Assembly (NCBI GenBank): GCA_030447745.1
Contig: JAUJOH010000010.1
Span: forward strand, 1-35,373
From: Chloroflexota bacterium
GTDB lineage: Bacteria > Chloroflexota > Limnocylindria > Limnocylindrales > CSP1-4
Direction of reading: 5' to 3'
Length of the DNA: 35,373 nucleotides
Every line of letters begins with the position of its first letter. Positions within the stretch are counted from its first letter, which is position 1. Below are positions 7,655-15,452 of this stretch, piece by piece. A program made the translations under genes and the position numbers. The notes below the pieces were generated by a model. The model had not been told where the DNA came from, ran no database searches, and was given only the letters and a program-made list of their open reading frames with translations.

Positions 7655-8706
7655 CAGGCGACGGGCTGCGCGGCGGCGGTTTCCGCCCGCTCCGCGGCGT
7701 CGCTCGGTCCGGCGGCGAACACGAGATCGATGACCTCGTCGATCGGCGGCTCCTCGACCACGAGGTCGCGGACCGCGACCCGCCCGAGGAGCCGCGTGGT
7801 GACGGCGGCGGTCTCGGATCGCGGCACGCGAAGCGTCACCCGCTCCGCGCCGTGCTGCACCACGGCATCGGGGCCGCCCGCGAGACCGGCCAGGACACCG
7901 GGTTCGAGCGCCGGCTGGTCCGGTTCGAGATCGATCGAGATCGTCTTGCGCGGCGCGAAGCGCTCGACGAGCCCGGTCAGGTCGCCGTCGTACAGCAGCG
8001 AGCCGTGGTGGATGACGATCACCCTACGGCAGAGCGCCTCGACGTCGCCCATGTAGTGGCTCGTCAGGAGGGTTGTCGCGCCGGTCCGGGCGTTGTATTC
8101 GGCAATGAACGAGCGGATCCGGCGCTGCATCGTCACGTCGAGCCCGATCGTCGGCTCGTCGAGGAACAGCATCTCCGGGCGGTGGAGCAGCGATCCCGCA
8201 ATCTCGCACTTCATCCGTTCTCCGAGCGAGAGGTTGCGGACGGGCTTGCGCACGAGGTCGCCGACGTCGAGCAGCTCCACGAGCTCGTCGAGCCGGACGT
8301 TGTACTCGGCGCGCGAGACCCCGTAGATCGCTCGGTTGAGCTCGAACGAGTCGATGACCGGGATGTCCCAGGCGAGCTGGTTGCGCTGGCCCATGATCAG
8401 CGTCATCCGGCGCAGGAAGTCGGTCTCGCGTCGCCACGGCACGTGGCCCAGCGCGGTCGCCTCGCCGGACGTGGGGTACAGCAGCCCGGACAGCATCTTG
8501 AGCGTCGTCGTCTTGCCGGCACCGTTCGGGCCCAGGAAGCCGACGATCTCGCCCGGTGACACGTCGAAGGTGATGCCCGCAACGGCCGGCACGGACTTCG
8601 TCGAGCGCCGGAAGATGCTGCCGGCGGCCGCGCGCAGGCCGCCCTCGCGCTCGGGCACCTGGTAGGTCTTCCGGAGATCGGTCACCCGGATGGACGCTGC
8701 TGTCAT
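7654..8706 (-). CDS. ABC transporter ATP-binding protein, COG4586-type
   Basis: The 350-residue protein has a complete ABC ATPase set: Walker A GPNGAGKTTTLKM (about 58-70), signature LSLGERMKCEIAGS, Walker B MLFLDEPTIGLD and a switch histidine in LLTSHYMGDVE. A ~100-residue C-terminal accessory region follows. The pre-Walker segment (GSIFRRSTKSVPAVAGITFDV) and paired DUF990-type permeases place it in the COG4586 group, not in the general drug exporters. It energises export by the two membrane proteins downstream. The ATG at 8706 is preceded by TACCGT 6 nt upstream and by no Shine-Dalgarno. Confidence 0.93.
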   Translation of the reverse strand: MTAASIRVTDLRKTYQVPEREGGLRAAAGSIFRRSTKSVPAVAGITFDVSPGEIVGFLGPNGAGKTTTLKMLSGLLYPTSGEATALGHVPWRRETDFLRRMTLIMGQRNQLAWDIPVIDSFELNRAIYGVSRAEYNVRLDELVELLDVGDLVRKPVRNLSLGERMKCEIAGSLLHRPEMLFLDEPTIGLDVTMQRRIRSFIAEYNARTGATTLLTSHYMGDVEALCRRVIVIHHGSLLYDGDLTGLVERFAPRKTISIDLEPDQPALEPGVLAGLAGGPDAVVQHGAERVTLRVPRSETAAVTTRLLGRVAVRDLVVEEPPIDEVIDLVFAAGPSDAAERAETAAAQPVA

Positions 8707-8712
8707 GCCCGG

Positions 8713-8718
8713 ACGGTA
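8713..8718 (-). promoter_or_regulatory. candidate -10 element (TACCGT), ABC/hydrolase operon
   Basis: On the minus strand TACCGT ends 6 nt before the ATG at 8706, fitting leaderless transcription of the operon. No -35 box is obvious. Confidence 0.4.
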
Positions 8719-8727
8719 GCGCGGGAC

Positions 8728-10389
8728 TCAGGGTCGCGCGGCAGACTCCGGCTGCTGCCCCGCCGCCGCCGACTCGCCCCGGCCGGTCTCGAAGTCGCGG
8801 TGGAACGCCGACGCCGTCGGCTCCGACTGGCCCTGGTATTTCGACCCGAGCTCCGGCGAGCCGTATGGCCGCTCGACCGGGGACGACATCCGGAAAAACG
8901 AGATCTGGCCGATCTTCATGCCGTGGTAGAGCGCGATCGGGAGGTTCGCCACGTTCGACAGCTCGAGCGTGAGGTTCCCCTTCCAGCCCGGGTCCACGTA
9001 GCCCGCGGTCGAATGGATGAGGAGACCCAGGCGTCCGAGCGAGCTGTTGTGGGTGGGAATGAACGAGCGCGATACGAGAAACACGCCCCGCGGTGCCGCC
9101 ACCTGGACGCAGCGGACGGGAACCGAGGCGACCTCGCGGACGACGTCGATCGCCCGGAAGCGGTGGAACCGCGCGTGGGCGGGCTTCTGACGCGCGAGCT
9201 TGCGCGGCAGTCGGAAAACGGGCCGATCCGGCGTGAACTTGACTCGGTATTTCGGGCCGCAGTCGCGTCCGTTGAGCGTGGCGCGACCCTGCGACTTGAT
9301 CGGTCGAAAGCCGAGGCTGGCGGCGAGCTCGACCACCGCGTCGGCCAGGCGCTCGTTGACGCTGGTGAACTCGCAGCGGCCGGGGACATCGTCGACGAGG
9401 CCATCCGTGTCCATCAGCCCCTGAAGCAGGGCGACGCGCTGACCGACGCCCGCTTCGAGATACGAGCGCGGGACGTACTTTCCGTCGCGCATCCCGAGGT
9501 CTCGCAGGCGGCTGGACAATGTCCCGTTCCGGGCGTACCTGCCGGTCGCGGCGTCGCGCGTCCGGCCGGTGGCGCCGACGCTGTACAGATGCGGCGCGTA
9601 CTCCAGGCGCCGGACCGGGTAACCGTCGCCGCTGATCTGCTCCAGGATCCCTGCGTCACAACACGTGATCGCGGCAGCCCCCGTCGTTCCATCGCCGAGC
9701 CACGCGCCCAATGTGTACGGCGCGATGGGAAGGTCGAGCCGGTCCGGGTGTTGGACCGGACCGGCGAGCGGGACGTGATGGTTGAACTCCCCGTTGACGC
9801 GGATGGACCGGGCGATCTCATCCGTCGTCCGCACCTCGACGCGCGCGCGGCCGTGGCTTCGGCCGGCCTTGTCGACCGTCACCCACTCGTGGGCGGCATC
9901 GGCGACGACGCGCGTACCGTCGGAGAACATCACCTCGCGGCACGGCCGCCCGATCATTGGCGGTGTCGCGGCCACGATCGTTGTCGGCGCACCCGTCTCG
10001 TCGAAGACCGCGTCGCCCGGCTCGAGATCGCCCATCGTCCGCCAGCCCGTCGGTGTCGGGACCGGCGTGTCGAGCGCAAGCGCCTTGCCTTCGAGCCTGG
10101 CGACGAGGTCATTCGGCAACTCCACCCACTCCAGCGTCTGGCCGAGCACGAACTCGCCGGGGTGGAGGATGAACGCCTCGTCGTCCTCGACCTGGAGCAG
10201 CTCGGTGAGGTCCGGCTGCGGAGCCCGAACGTCGATATACGGGTAGCGGTTGTTGCGGAAGACCCGGAACGAGCGATCGAGGTGAAGGTCGACGGACGAC
10301 GGCTGGAGATCGCGGGCGTCGTACGGGCGGATCTCGATCTCGCCGGCGTCGATGGCGCCGCGGATGTCGCGGTCGGAGAGAACGCTCAC
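8728..10389 (-). CDS. dcd: dCTP deaminase (possibly bifunctional with dUTPase) containing an intein
   Basis: The precursor is 553 residues. Residues 1-102 and 449-553 join into a 207-residue Dcd. The N-part has SDRDIRGAIDAGEIEIRPYD and LQPSSVDLHLD; the C-part has SSLGRLGLLIHSTAGYVDPG, NLTLELSN and GSKYQGQ. Dcd converts dCTP to dUTP. The C-part closely resembles the Mycobacterium-type enzyme that goes on to dUMP, so a bifunctional activity is likely but unproven. The host protein is interrupted right after LEGK, immediately before the conserved SSLGR substrate-binding loop, so splicing is needed for activity. The C-terminal ~20 residues are an Ala/Gln/Glu-rich extension. The GTG start at 10389 overlaps the nrdR stop (GTGA), making an nrdR-dcd operon. 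Confidence 0.95.
   Translation of the reverse strand: MSVLSDRDIRGAIDAGEIEIRPYDARDLQPSSVDLHLDRSFRVFRNNRYPYIDVRAPQPDLTELLQVEDDEAFILHPGEFVLGQTLEWVELPNDLVARLEGKALALDTPVPTPTGWRTMGDLEPGDAVFDETGAPTTIVAATPPMIGRPCREVMFSDGTRVVADAAHEWVTVDKAGRSHGRARVEVRTTDEIARSIRVNGEFNHHVPLAGPVQHPDRLDLPIAPYTLGAWLGDGTTGAAAITCCDAGILEQISGDGYPVRRLEYAPHLYSVGATGRTRDAATGRYARNGTLSSRLRDLGMRDGKYVPRSYLEAGVGQRVALLQGLMDTDGLVDDVPGRCEFTSVNERLADAVVELAASLGFRPIKSQGRATLNGRDCGPKYRVKFTPDRPVFRLPRKLARQKPAHARFHRFRAIDVVREVASVPVRCVQVAAPRGVFLVSRSFIPTHNSSLGRLGLLIHSTAGYVDPGWKGNLTLELSNVANLPIALYHGMKIGQISFFRMSSPVERPYGSPELGSKYQGQSEPTASAFHRDFETGRGESAAAGQQPESAARP
9046..10083 (-). other. class 3-type intein with LAGLIDADG endonuclease in Dcd
   Basis: The intein is precursor residues 103-448 (346 residues). 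It starts with Ala (ALALDTPVPTPTGWRTMGDL) instead of Cys/Ser, ends in THN, and is followed by Ser. Trp169 (in AHEW), Cys427 (in VPVRCVQV) and Thr446 (in THN) match the WCT triad of class 3 inteins, in which the internal Cys, not residue 1, starts splicing. Two LAGLIDADG-like helices (LGAWLGDG at 227-234; LLQGLMDTDG at 321-330) mark a homing endonuclease domain with both acidic residues present. The splicing blocks and both endonuclease motifs look complete, so it is probably active. Confidence 0.93.
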
Positions 10390-10892
10390 CGGCGTCCCGC
10401 GGGCCGAACCTCTCCCGCACCAAGCTCGGACGGCGCACCGCGCTCCGCGAAGAGCGTGTCGACCTCCCGCTTGAGGTCCTCGAGGTCCCCGAACGACTCG
10501 TAGACGCTGGCGAACCGGATGTAGGCGATCTGGTCGATCCGGCGGAGCTTCGCCATTGCCAGGGCGCCGATCCGCGAGGACGGGATCTCGCTCGAGCCGC
10601 TCGCGCGCAGCTCGGTCTCGATCTCGTCCGCGGCCTGTTCCGCCACGCCGTCCGCGACCGGCCGCCGCGTCAGCGCCTTGCGGAGGCCCGATGCCAGCTT
10701 GTCACGGTCGAACTCCTGGCGGGTCCCGTCGCGCTTGAGAACGAGGAGCCGCGCGGCCTCGACACGCTCGTACGTCGTGAAGCGGCTGCTGCAGGCGACG
10801 CATTCGCGGCGGCGGCGGACCGTTGCGGCATCGTCGAGGTCGCGGGAGTCGACGACGCGGGTGTCGCGGGCGTCGCACTGAGGGCAGCGCAT
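10386..10892 (-). CDS. nrdR: transcriptional repressor NrdR
   Basis: This 168-residue protein starts MRCPQCDARDTRVVDSRD, with CPxC and CVAC forming the zinc ribbon, followed by RRRRECVACSSRFTTYERVE and an ATP-cone domain (LLVLKRDGTRQEFDRDKLASGLRKAL). That is the complete NrdR architecture, close to its usual ~150-160 residues. NrdR binds (d)ATP and represses ribonucleotide reductase and related genes. The ATG at 10892 has an AGGAG ribosome site about 6 nt upstream, which decides the start over the longer open frame. The stop overlaps dcd by 4 nt. Two NrdR-box-like palindromes upstream imply autoregulation. Confidence 0.96.
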   Translation of the reverse strand: MRCPQCDARDTRVVDSRDLDDAATVRRRRECVACSSRFTTYERVEAARLLVLKRDGTRQEFDRDKLASGLRKALTRRPVADGVAEQAADEIETELRASGSSEIPSSRIGALAMAKLRRIDQIAYIRFASVYESFGDLEDLKREVDTLFAERGAPSELGAGEVRPAGRR

Positions 10893-10908
10893 CGCTCTCC
10901 TCTCGCTA

Positions 10909-10924
10909 CCACTATCAGTTGTGG
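10909..10924. promoter_or_regulatory. NrdR box 1 upstream of nrdR-dcd
   Basis: CCACTATCAGTTGTGG is a 16-bp imperfect palindrome with the CCAC/GTGG arms and AT-rich core typical of NrdR boxes. It lies about 17 bp upstream of the nrdR start. Its spacing from box 2 supports the call. Confidence 0.75.
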
Positions 10925-10939
10925 TGTACGGGGAGAGTA

Positions 10940-10955
10940 CCACTACATCCGGTGG
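10940..10955. promoter_or_regulatory. NrdR box 2 upstream of nrdR-dcd
   Basis: CCACTACATCCGGTGG has the same CCAC/GTGG arms as box 1 and starts 31 bp from it, about three helical turns. NrdR boxes normally occur as such phased pairs. Its core is less AT-rich than that of box 1. Confidence 0.7.
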
Positions 10956-11008
10956 AGCGACGATGCACCGGTCCGGGCCCGACCGGCTGCCCAGGCGACG
11001 ACGCGGCC

Positions 11009-11989
11009 TCAGGACTTGCGTGCCTTGAGCTCGGCGATCAGCGCCGGGACGACCTCGAACAGGTCGCCGACCACGACGACGTCGGCGAACTCGGCGATCG
11101 GCGCATCAGGGTCGCGGTTGACCGCGACGATCGCCTCGGCGGTCTGGATGCCGACCTTGTGCTGGATCGCGCCGGACACGCCGAGCGCCAGGTAGAGCTG
11201 CGGCTTGACGATCTTGCCGGTCTGGCCGATCTGCTGGCTGTAGCCCACCCAGCCGGCATCGACCGCCGCACGGGTGGCGCCCACCGCGCCGTCGAGCAGC
11301 TTCGCCAGCTCCTCCACGAGCGCGAAGCCGTCCGGCCCGCCGATCCCGCGGCCGCCGGCCACGATGACCTTGGCCTCCTCGATCGGGGCGGCGGCCACGG
11401 CCTCCTCGATCCGATCGACGACCTTCACCTGCGGCAGCGCGAGCTCGCCCGCTGCGGTCACCGTTTCGACGCGGCCGCGGCTTGCCGCGGGCTCGGCGGT
11501 CACGACGTTCGGTCGAACCGTGACGATCCCGCGGGGTCCGGTGAAGCCGTTGGTCGTGTTCAGCTTGCCACCGAACACGCTCATCTCGACGAGCGGCCCG
11601 CCGTCGCTCCACGAGACGCCCGTGGCGTTCGCGAGGACGCCCCAGCCGAGCAGCGCGGACAGTACCCCGGCCACATCGCGACCCTCCGCGCCGGCGCCGG
11701 TGAGGACGTAGTGCGGCTGCTCCTGCGGCACGAGCGCCGCCAGGCGTTGGCCCACGATCGTGCCCGCGGCGTGGTCGGCGGTCGCCGGCTCGGTGATCGC
11801 CAGGACTCGTGGGACGAACACCGCGAGCTGCTCCGCCGCCGACGCGGGATCGGACGAGGCGACGACGCCGACGAGATCGCGTCCGCTCGCCTCGGCGAGG
11901 GACCGGCCGAGCGTCGCCACCTCCGTGCTGATCCGCGCGAGCCCGCCGTCGGCGCCGATCTCGCCGTGGACCCAGATGGCGCCGGGCAT
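11009..11989 (-). CDS. etfA: electron transfer flavoprotein alpha subunit
   Basis: The 326-residue protein ends with the FAD-binding EtfA domain: [41 protein letters not shown] and the family signature [20 protein letters not shown]. EtfAB accepts electrons from acyl-CoA dehydrogenases and hands them to a quinone reductase. The start ATG at 11989 shares a base with the etfB stop (TGATG); the longer open frame upstream is shadow of etfB. It is the last gene of an acyl-CoA dehydrogenase-etfB-etfA operon. Confidence 0.96.
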   Translation of the reverse strand: MPGAIWVHGEIGADGGLARISTEVATLGRSLAEASGRDLVGVVASSDPASAAEQLAVFVPRVLAITEPATADHAAGTIVGQRLAALVPQEQPHYVLTGAGAEGRDVAGVLSALLGWGVLANATGVSWSDGGPLVEMSVFGGKLNTTNGFTGPRGIVTVRPNVVTAEPAASRGRVETVTAAGELALPQVKVVDRIEEAVAAAPIEEAKVIVAGGRGIGGPDGFALVEELAKLLDGAVGATRAAVDAGWVGYSQQIGQTGKIVKPQLYLALGVSGAIQHKVGIQTAEAIVAVNRDPDAPIAEFADVVVVGDLFEVVPALIAELKARKS

Positions 11990-12777
11990 CAGATCAGCCT
12001 CCGCTCGGCCATGAAGGCGACCAGCTGGCGCGCCGCCTCGGCCGCCGGTTCGCGGATCACGCGGGTCGGCGGACGCGGCGCCGGCGTCGACGTGCCGACC
12101 ACCTTCGTCGTCGCCGCCGCGCCGCTCGCCTCCTGCGGGGAGACGCCGACGTCGGCCAGTGCCCTGGAGCCCAGCTCCTTCGAGCGTGCCGCCATGATCC
12201 CCTTGAGCGACGGGTAGCGCGGCTCGCCGAGCGCCTGGGTGCAGACGACGAGCGCGGGCATCGGCGCCTCGAGGACGTCGAAGCCGGTTGGCGCGATCCG
12301 GTGGACGCGCACCGTCCCGGTGTCTGGTTGCGGCTCGATCCTCGCCGCGTAGGAGAGGTACGGCAGGCCGAGCAACGCCGCGACGCCCGGCGGCACCACA
12401 CCGGCGCCGCCGTCGGACGTATCGGCGCCGGCCAGGACGAGGTCGAACTGGAGCTCCCGGAGCGCCGCCGCCAGGACGCGCGTCGTCGACAGCGTGCAAG
12501 CGCCGGGAAGTGCGTCATCCGTGACGAGCAGCCCGCGATGCGCGCCCATCGCGAGCGCCTTGCGCATCGTCTCCGGAGCGCTTGGCGGCGCCATGGACAG
12601 CAGGGTCACCTCGCCGCCGTGCGCCTCCACGAGCTTGAGTGCCGCCTCGAGCGCGTACTCGTCGTTCGCGTTGACGACGGCGGGCGCGGCAGCCCGGTCA
12701 AGCCGCCCGTCAGGCGTGAGGCGCTCGGCGCCGGAGGCCGGGTCAGGCACCGGCTTGACGAGGACGACGATGTGCAC
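11989..12777 (-). CDS. etfB: electron transfer flavoprotein beta subunit
   Basis: The 262-residue protein starts with [12 protein letters not shown] and carries [20 protein letters not shown] and the nucleotide-binding segment [20 protein letters not shown], all characteristic of EtfB. It pairs with EtfA to make the soluble FAD/AMP flavoprotein that drains acyl-CoA dehydrogenases. It starts with GTG at 12777, 35 bp after the acyl-CoA dehydrogenase stop, and is coupled to etfA by a one-base overlap. Confidence 0.95.
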   Translation of the reverse strand: MHIVVLVKPVPDPASGAERLTPDGRLDRAAAPAVVNANDEYALEAALKLVEAHGGEVTLLSMAPPSAPETMRKALAMGAHRGLLVTDDALPGACTLSTTRVLAAALRELQFDLVLAGADTSDGGAGVVPPGVAALLGLPYLSYAARIEPQPDTGTVRVHRIAPTGFDVLEAPMPALVVCTQALGEPRYPSLKGIMAARSKELGSRALADVGVSPQEASGAAATTKVVGTSTPAPRPPTRVIREPAAEAARQLVAFMAERRLI

Positions 12778-12812
12778 GGGCGGCGGACCCCCTTCTGTCG
12801 CGCGCGGTGTCG

Positions 12813-14006
12813 TCAGGCGTGCCGGAGCAGCGAGCGCGCGATCACCAGGCGCTGGATCTGCTGGGTGCCCTCGTAGAGCTGGGTGATCTTGGCATCGCGC
12901 ATCATCCGCTCGACCGCGAACTCGTCGATGTAGCCGTACCCGCCGAGAACCTGGACGGCGTCCGTCGTCACTCGCATGGCCGCGTCACCGGCGACGAGTT
13001 TACACAGTGCCGCCCAGCGCGCGGGGTCCCCGTCGCCGGCCTCGATCGCCGCGCAGGCGCGGTACAGCAGCTGTCGGGCCGCCTCCGTCTGGGCGTCCAT
13101 GTCGGCCAGCATGGCCTGGATCATCTGGAGCCCACCGATCGGGCGGCCGAACTGCTTGCGGTCGCGCGCATAGCGGGTGGCGACTTCCAGCGCCCCCTGC
13201 GCGATGCCGACGGCCTGCGCCGCGATGCCCGGTCGACTCCGCTCGAACGTCCGCATGGCGATGCCGAAGCCGTCGCCGTCCTCGCCCAGCAGGTTCGCCG
13301 CCGGGACGCGCAGGCCGGTGAAGGCGAGCTCCGCCGTCGGGCTGCCGCGGATGCCCATCTTGTGCTCCAGTCGCGTGACGGAGAACCCCGGCCGGTCCGT
13401 CTCGACAACGAACGCGGAGAGCCGCCGGCCCGTCTTCTCCGCGCTCGGGTCCGTGGCCGCGAACACGACGACGAGGTCCGCGACGCTGCCGTGGCTGATG
13501 AACCGCTTCGCCCCGTCGATCACGTAGTCGTCCCCGTCGCGGACGGCCCTCGTCCGCACCGCCCGCGCGTCGGAGCCCGCCTCCGCCTCGGTGAGCGCAA
13601 AGGCGATCAGCGTCCGGCCGGCGGCGAGGTCCGGCAGCCAGCGCTGCTTCTGATCGGCGGAGCCGGCGATCAGGACCGGCAGCGCGCCGAGCTCCTGCAC
13701 CGCCAGGATCAGACCACTGGTCGCGCAGACCCGGCTGATCTGCTCGATGGCGAGGCAGACGGTCAGGAGGTCCGTCCCGACGCCGCCGTACTGCTCTGGA
13801 AACGGCAGGGCCAGGATGTCGTGGGTGGCGAGGAGCTGCCGGACGTCCTCGGGGAATTCCGCGGTCCGGTCGATCTCGGCGGCTCGCGGGGCGATCCGCT
13901 CGTCGGCGAGGACGCGGACGGCGTCGCGGAGCATCAGCTGCTCCTCGGACAACCGATAGAGGCCGCTCGACGAGGTCGTCTTCGTGGCGGGGGTCGTGGC
14001 GGTCAC
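12813..14006 (-). CDS. acyl-CoA dehydrogenase
   Basis: The 397-residue protein is a full-length acyl-CoA dehydrogenase, with FPEQYGGVGTDLLTVCLAIE in the N-terminal helical domain, FALTEAEAGSDARAV in the beta-domain and ARDRKQFGRPIGGLQMIQ. QLYEGTQQIQRLVIARSL at the C-terminus contains the usual catalytic Glu position. It oxidises an acyl-CoA to the 2-enoyl form and passes electrons to EtfAB, encoded directly downstream. Chain length and branching preference cannot be read here. I chose GTG at 14006 because the upstream frame lacks family similarity and a TACGAT element lies 8 nt before it, fitting leaderless expression. Confidence 0.94.
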   Translation of the reverse strand: MTATTPATKTTSSSGLYRLSEEQLMLRDAVRVLADERIAPRAAEIDRTAEFPEDVRQLLATHDILALPFPEQYGGVGTDLLTVCLAIEQISRVCATSGLILAVQELGALPVLIAGSADQKQRWLPDLAAGRTLIAFALTEAEAGSDARAVRTRAVRDGDDYVIDGAKRFISHGSVADLVVVFAATDPSAEKTGRRLSAFVVETDRPGFSVTRLEHKMGIRGSPTAELAFTGLRVPAANLLGEDGDGFGIAMRTFERSRPGIAAQAVGIAQGALEVATRYARDRKQFGRPIGGLQMIQAMLADMDAQTEAARQLLYRACAAIEAGDGDPARWAALCKLVAGDAAMRVTTDAVQVLGGYGYIDEFAVERMMRDAKITQLYEGTQQIQRLVIARSLLRHA

Positions 14007-14014
14007 CGGGCCGG

Positions 14015-14020
14015 ATCGTA
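14015..14020 (-). promoter_or_regulatory. candidate -10 element (TACGAT), acyl-CoA dehydrogenase-etfBA operon
   Basis: TACGAT on the minus strand ends 8 nt before the GTG at 14006, the same spacing as for the glutaredoxin gene at 2800. The 147-bp region to 14154 must also hold the divergent ribA-type promoter, for which I see no clear boxes, and no FMN riboswitch sequence. Confidence 0.45.
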
Positions 14021-14153
14021 GCAGGGCCGATCCCCTGCGCCGTGCGTCATCAGGTACGGGTTGTGCGGCGCGCTGGGACGCGGCGCCAGCCGCCACAGGC
14101 TGCACGTCGAGGCCGCGATTGTCGACCGTTCCGCGGCGTGCCAGCATACGTGC

Positions 14154-15452
14154 ATGGCTTCAGACCAGATGACTGACCGACCCACTCGCGTCCAACGCTT
14201 GACCGAGGCCGCCCTGCCGACGCGCGTCGGGCTGTTCCGAGCGATCGTCTACGGCGACCTGACCAACGGCAGCGAGCCGGTCGCGCTCGTTCACGGCGAC
14301 GTCGCGAGCGGGCCGCCGCCGCTCGTTCGCCTCCACTCAGAGTGCTTCACGGGCGACGTCCTGCGATCGCTCCGGTGCGACTGCGGGGAGCAGCTCGACC
14401 AGGCGATGGCTGCGATCGCGAGCGAGGGTCGCGGCGTCCTCGTCTACCTCCGCCAGGAAGGACGAGGGATTGGCCTGGCGAACAAGATCCGCGCCTACGC
14501 ACTCCAGGACGGCGGGCTCGACACGGTCGACGCAAACGCCGCGCTCGGCTTGCCGATTGACGCGCGCGAGTACGGCGCGGCGGCCGCGGTGCTGGTCGAT
14601 CTCGGCGTCCGGAGCGTGCGACTGATGACGAACAACCCGGACAAGCCCGCCGCGCTGCAGGAGAACGGCATCACGATCAGCGACCTCGTCCCGATCACCG
14701 CACTGGCGAACCCGGTGAACCTGCCCTATCTCGAGGCCAAGGCGCGGCGGCTCGGACATCGGATCGAGACGTCCGGGTCAGCTCGGCCGCTGGTCACGGT
14801 CCACTACGCCCAGACGCTCGACGGCCGCCTCGCCACACGGACCGGCGACTCGCAATGGATCAGCGGCGAAGAATCGCTTCGGCTCGCCCACGGCCTCCGA
14901 GCGTCGCATGAAGCCGTCGCCGTGGGGATCGGCACCGTCCTTGCCGATGACCCCCGGCTGACCGTCCGCCTCGTACCCGGCGAGTCGCCGGTGCGAGTGG
15001 TCGTCGACAGCACGCTGCGCGTCCCGCTCACGGCTCGGCTCCTGTCCGACGGCAACGCGCCGACGATCGTCGCAACAACCAACCGGGCAGATCCGCGCCG
15101 CCGGCGAGAGGTGGAGGCGACGGGAGCCGAGGTCGTCGTTCTCGAGGGCGACCCGGCGGGGCGGGGCGACCGCGAGCAGCTCCGCGACACCCTCGGCGAG
15201 CCGGGCAACGCGACGCTTCTCCGGGGGGGGGGCGCCCGCTTGATCAACGGGAAGCGACGCGGCGGCCCCCCGCGGCGGGTGGGCGGAGCCATCGCAACCC
15301 TGCTAGATCGGCACGGGATCGAGGCCGTCGGCGAGCTGGACATCCGACGCCTCCGGGACGCCTTGACCTTCCGGCGGGCGCGCTTCACGCAGCTCGGGGC
15401 GGACGTCATCTTCGACGGCGAGCTGGAGCCGCAGGCCGAGTCGGTTGCCTGA
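14154..15452 (+). CDS. GTP cyclohydrolase II fused to RibD-type pyrimidine reductase domain
   Basis: The 432-residue protein has two domains. Residues ~25-215 are GTP cyclohydrolase II, with zinc cysteines in SECFTGDV and SLRCDCGEQL and the substrate loop RQEGRGIGLANKI. Residues ~221-425 are a RibD C-terminal/DHFR-like reductase (TVHYAQTLDGRLATRTGDSQW; GIGTVLADDPRLTVR; GIEAVGEL). GCHII opens GTP to the diaminopyrimidine; the reductase would reduce the ribosyl chain. Neither the RibD deaminase nor RibB is fused or adjacent. Around 15221-15290 the conserved VEGG motif reads RGGG over a run of ten G, and the next ~15 residues are atypical. The start could also be ATG 14169. It overlaps the dehydrogenase gene by 8 nt. 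Confidence 0.9.
   Translation: MASDQMTDRPTRVQRLTEAALPTRVGLFRAIVYGDLTNGSEPVALVHGDVASGPPPLVRLHSECFTGDVLRSLRCDCGEQLDQAMAAIASEGRGVLVYLRQEGRGIGLANKIRAYALQDGGLDTVDANAALGLPIDAREYGAAAAVLVDLGVRSVRLMTNNPDKPAALQENGITISDLVPITALANPVNLPYLEAKARRLGHRIETSGSARPLVTVHYAQTLDGRLATRTGDSQWISGEESLRLAHGLRASHEAVAVGIGTVLADDPRLTVRLVPGESPVRVVVDSTLRVPLTARLLSDGNAPTIVATTNRADPRRRREVEATGAEVVVLEGDPAGRGDREQLRDTLGEPGNATLLRGGGARLINGKRRGGPPRRVGGAIATLLDRHGIEAVGELDIRRLRDALTFRRARFTQLGADVIFDGELEPQAESVA

Noticed and set aside
8800..10503. 567-codon open frame on the + strand
   Set aside because: Antisense shadow of the intein-containing dcd gene; no motifs of its own.
14007..14153. FMN riboswitch upstream of the GCHII-reductase gene
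   Set aside because: The conserved RFN core sequences are absent from the 147-bp intergenic region.
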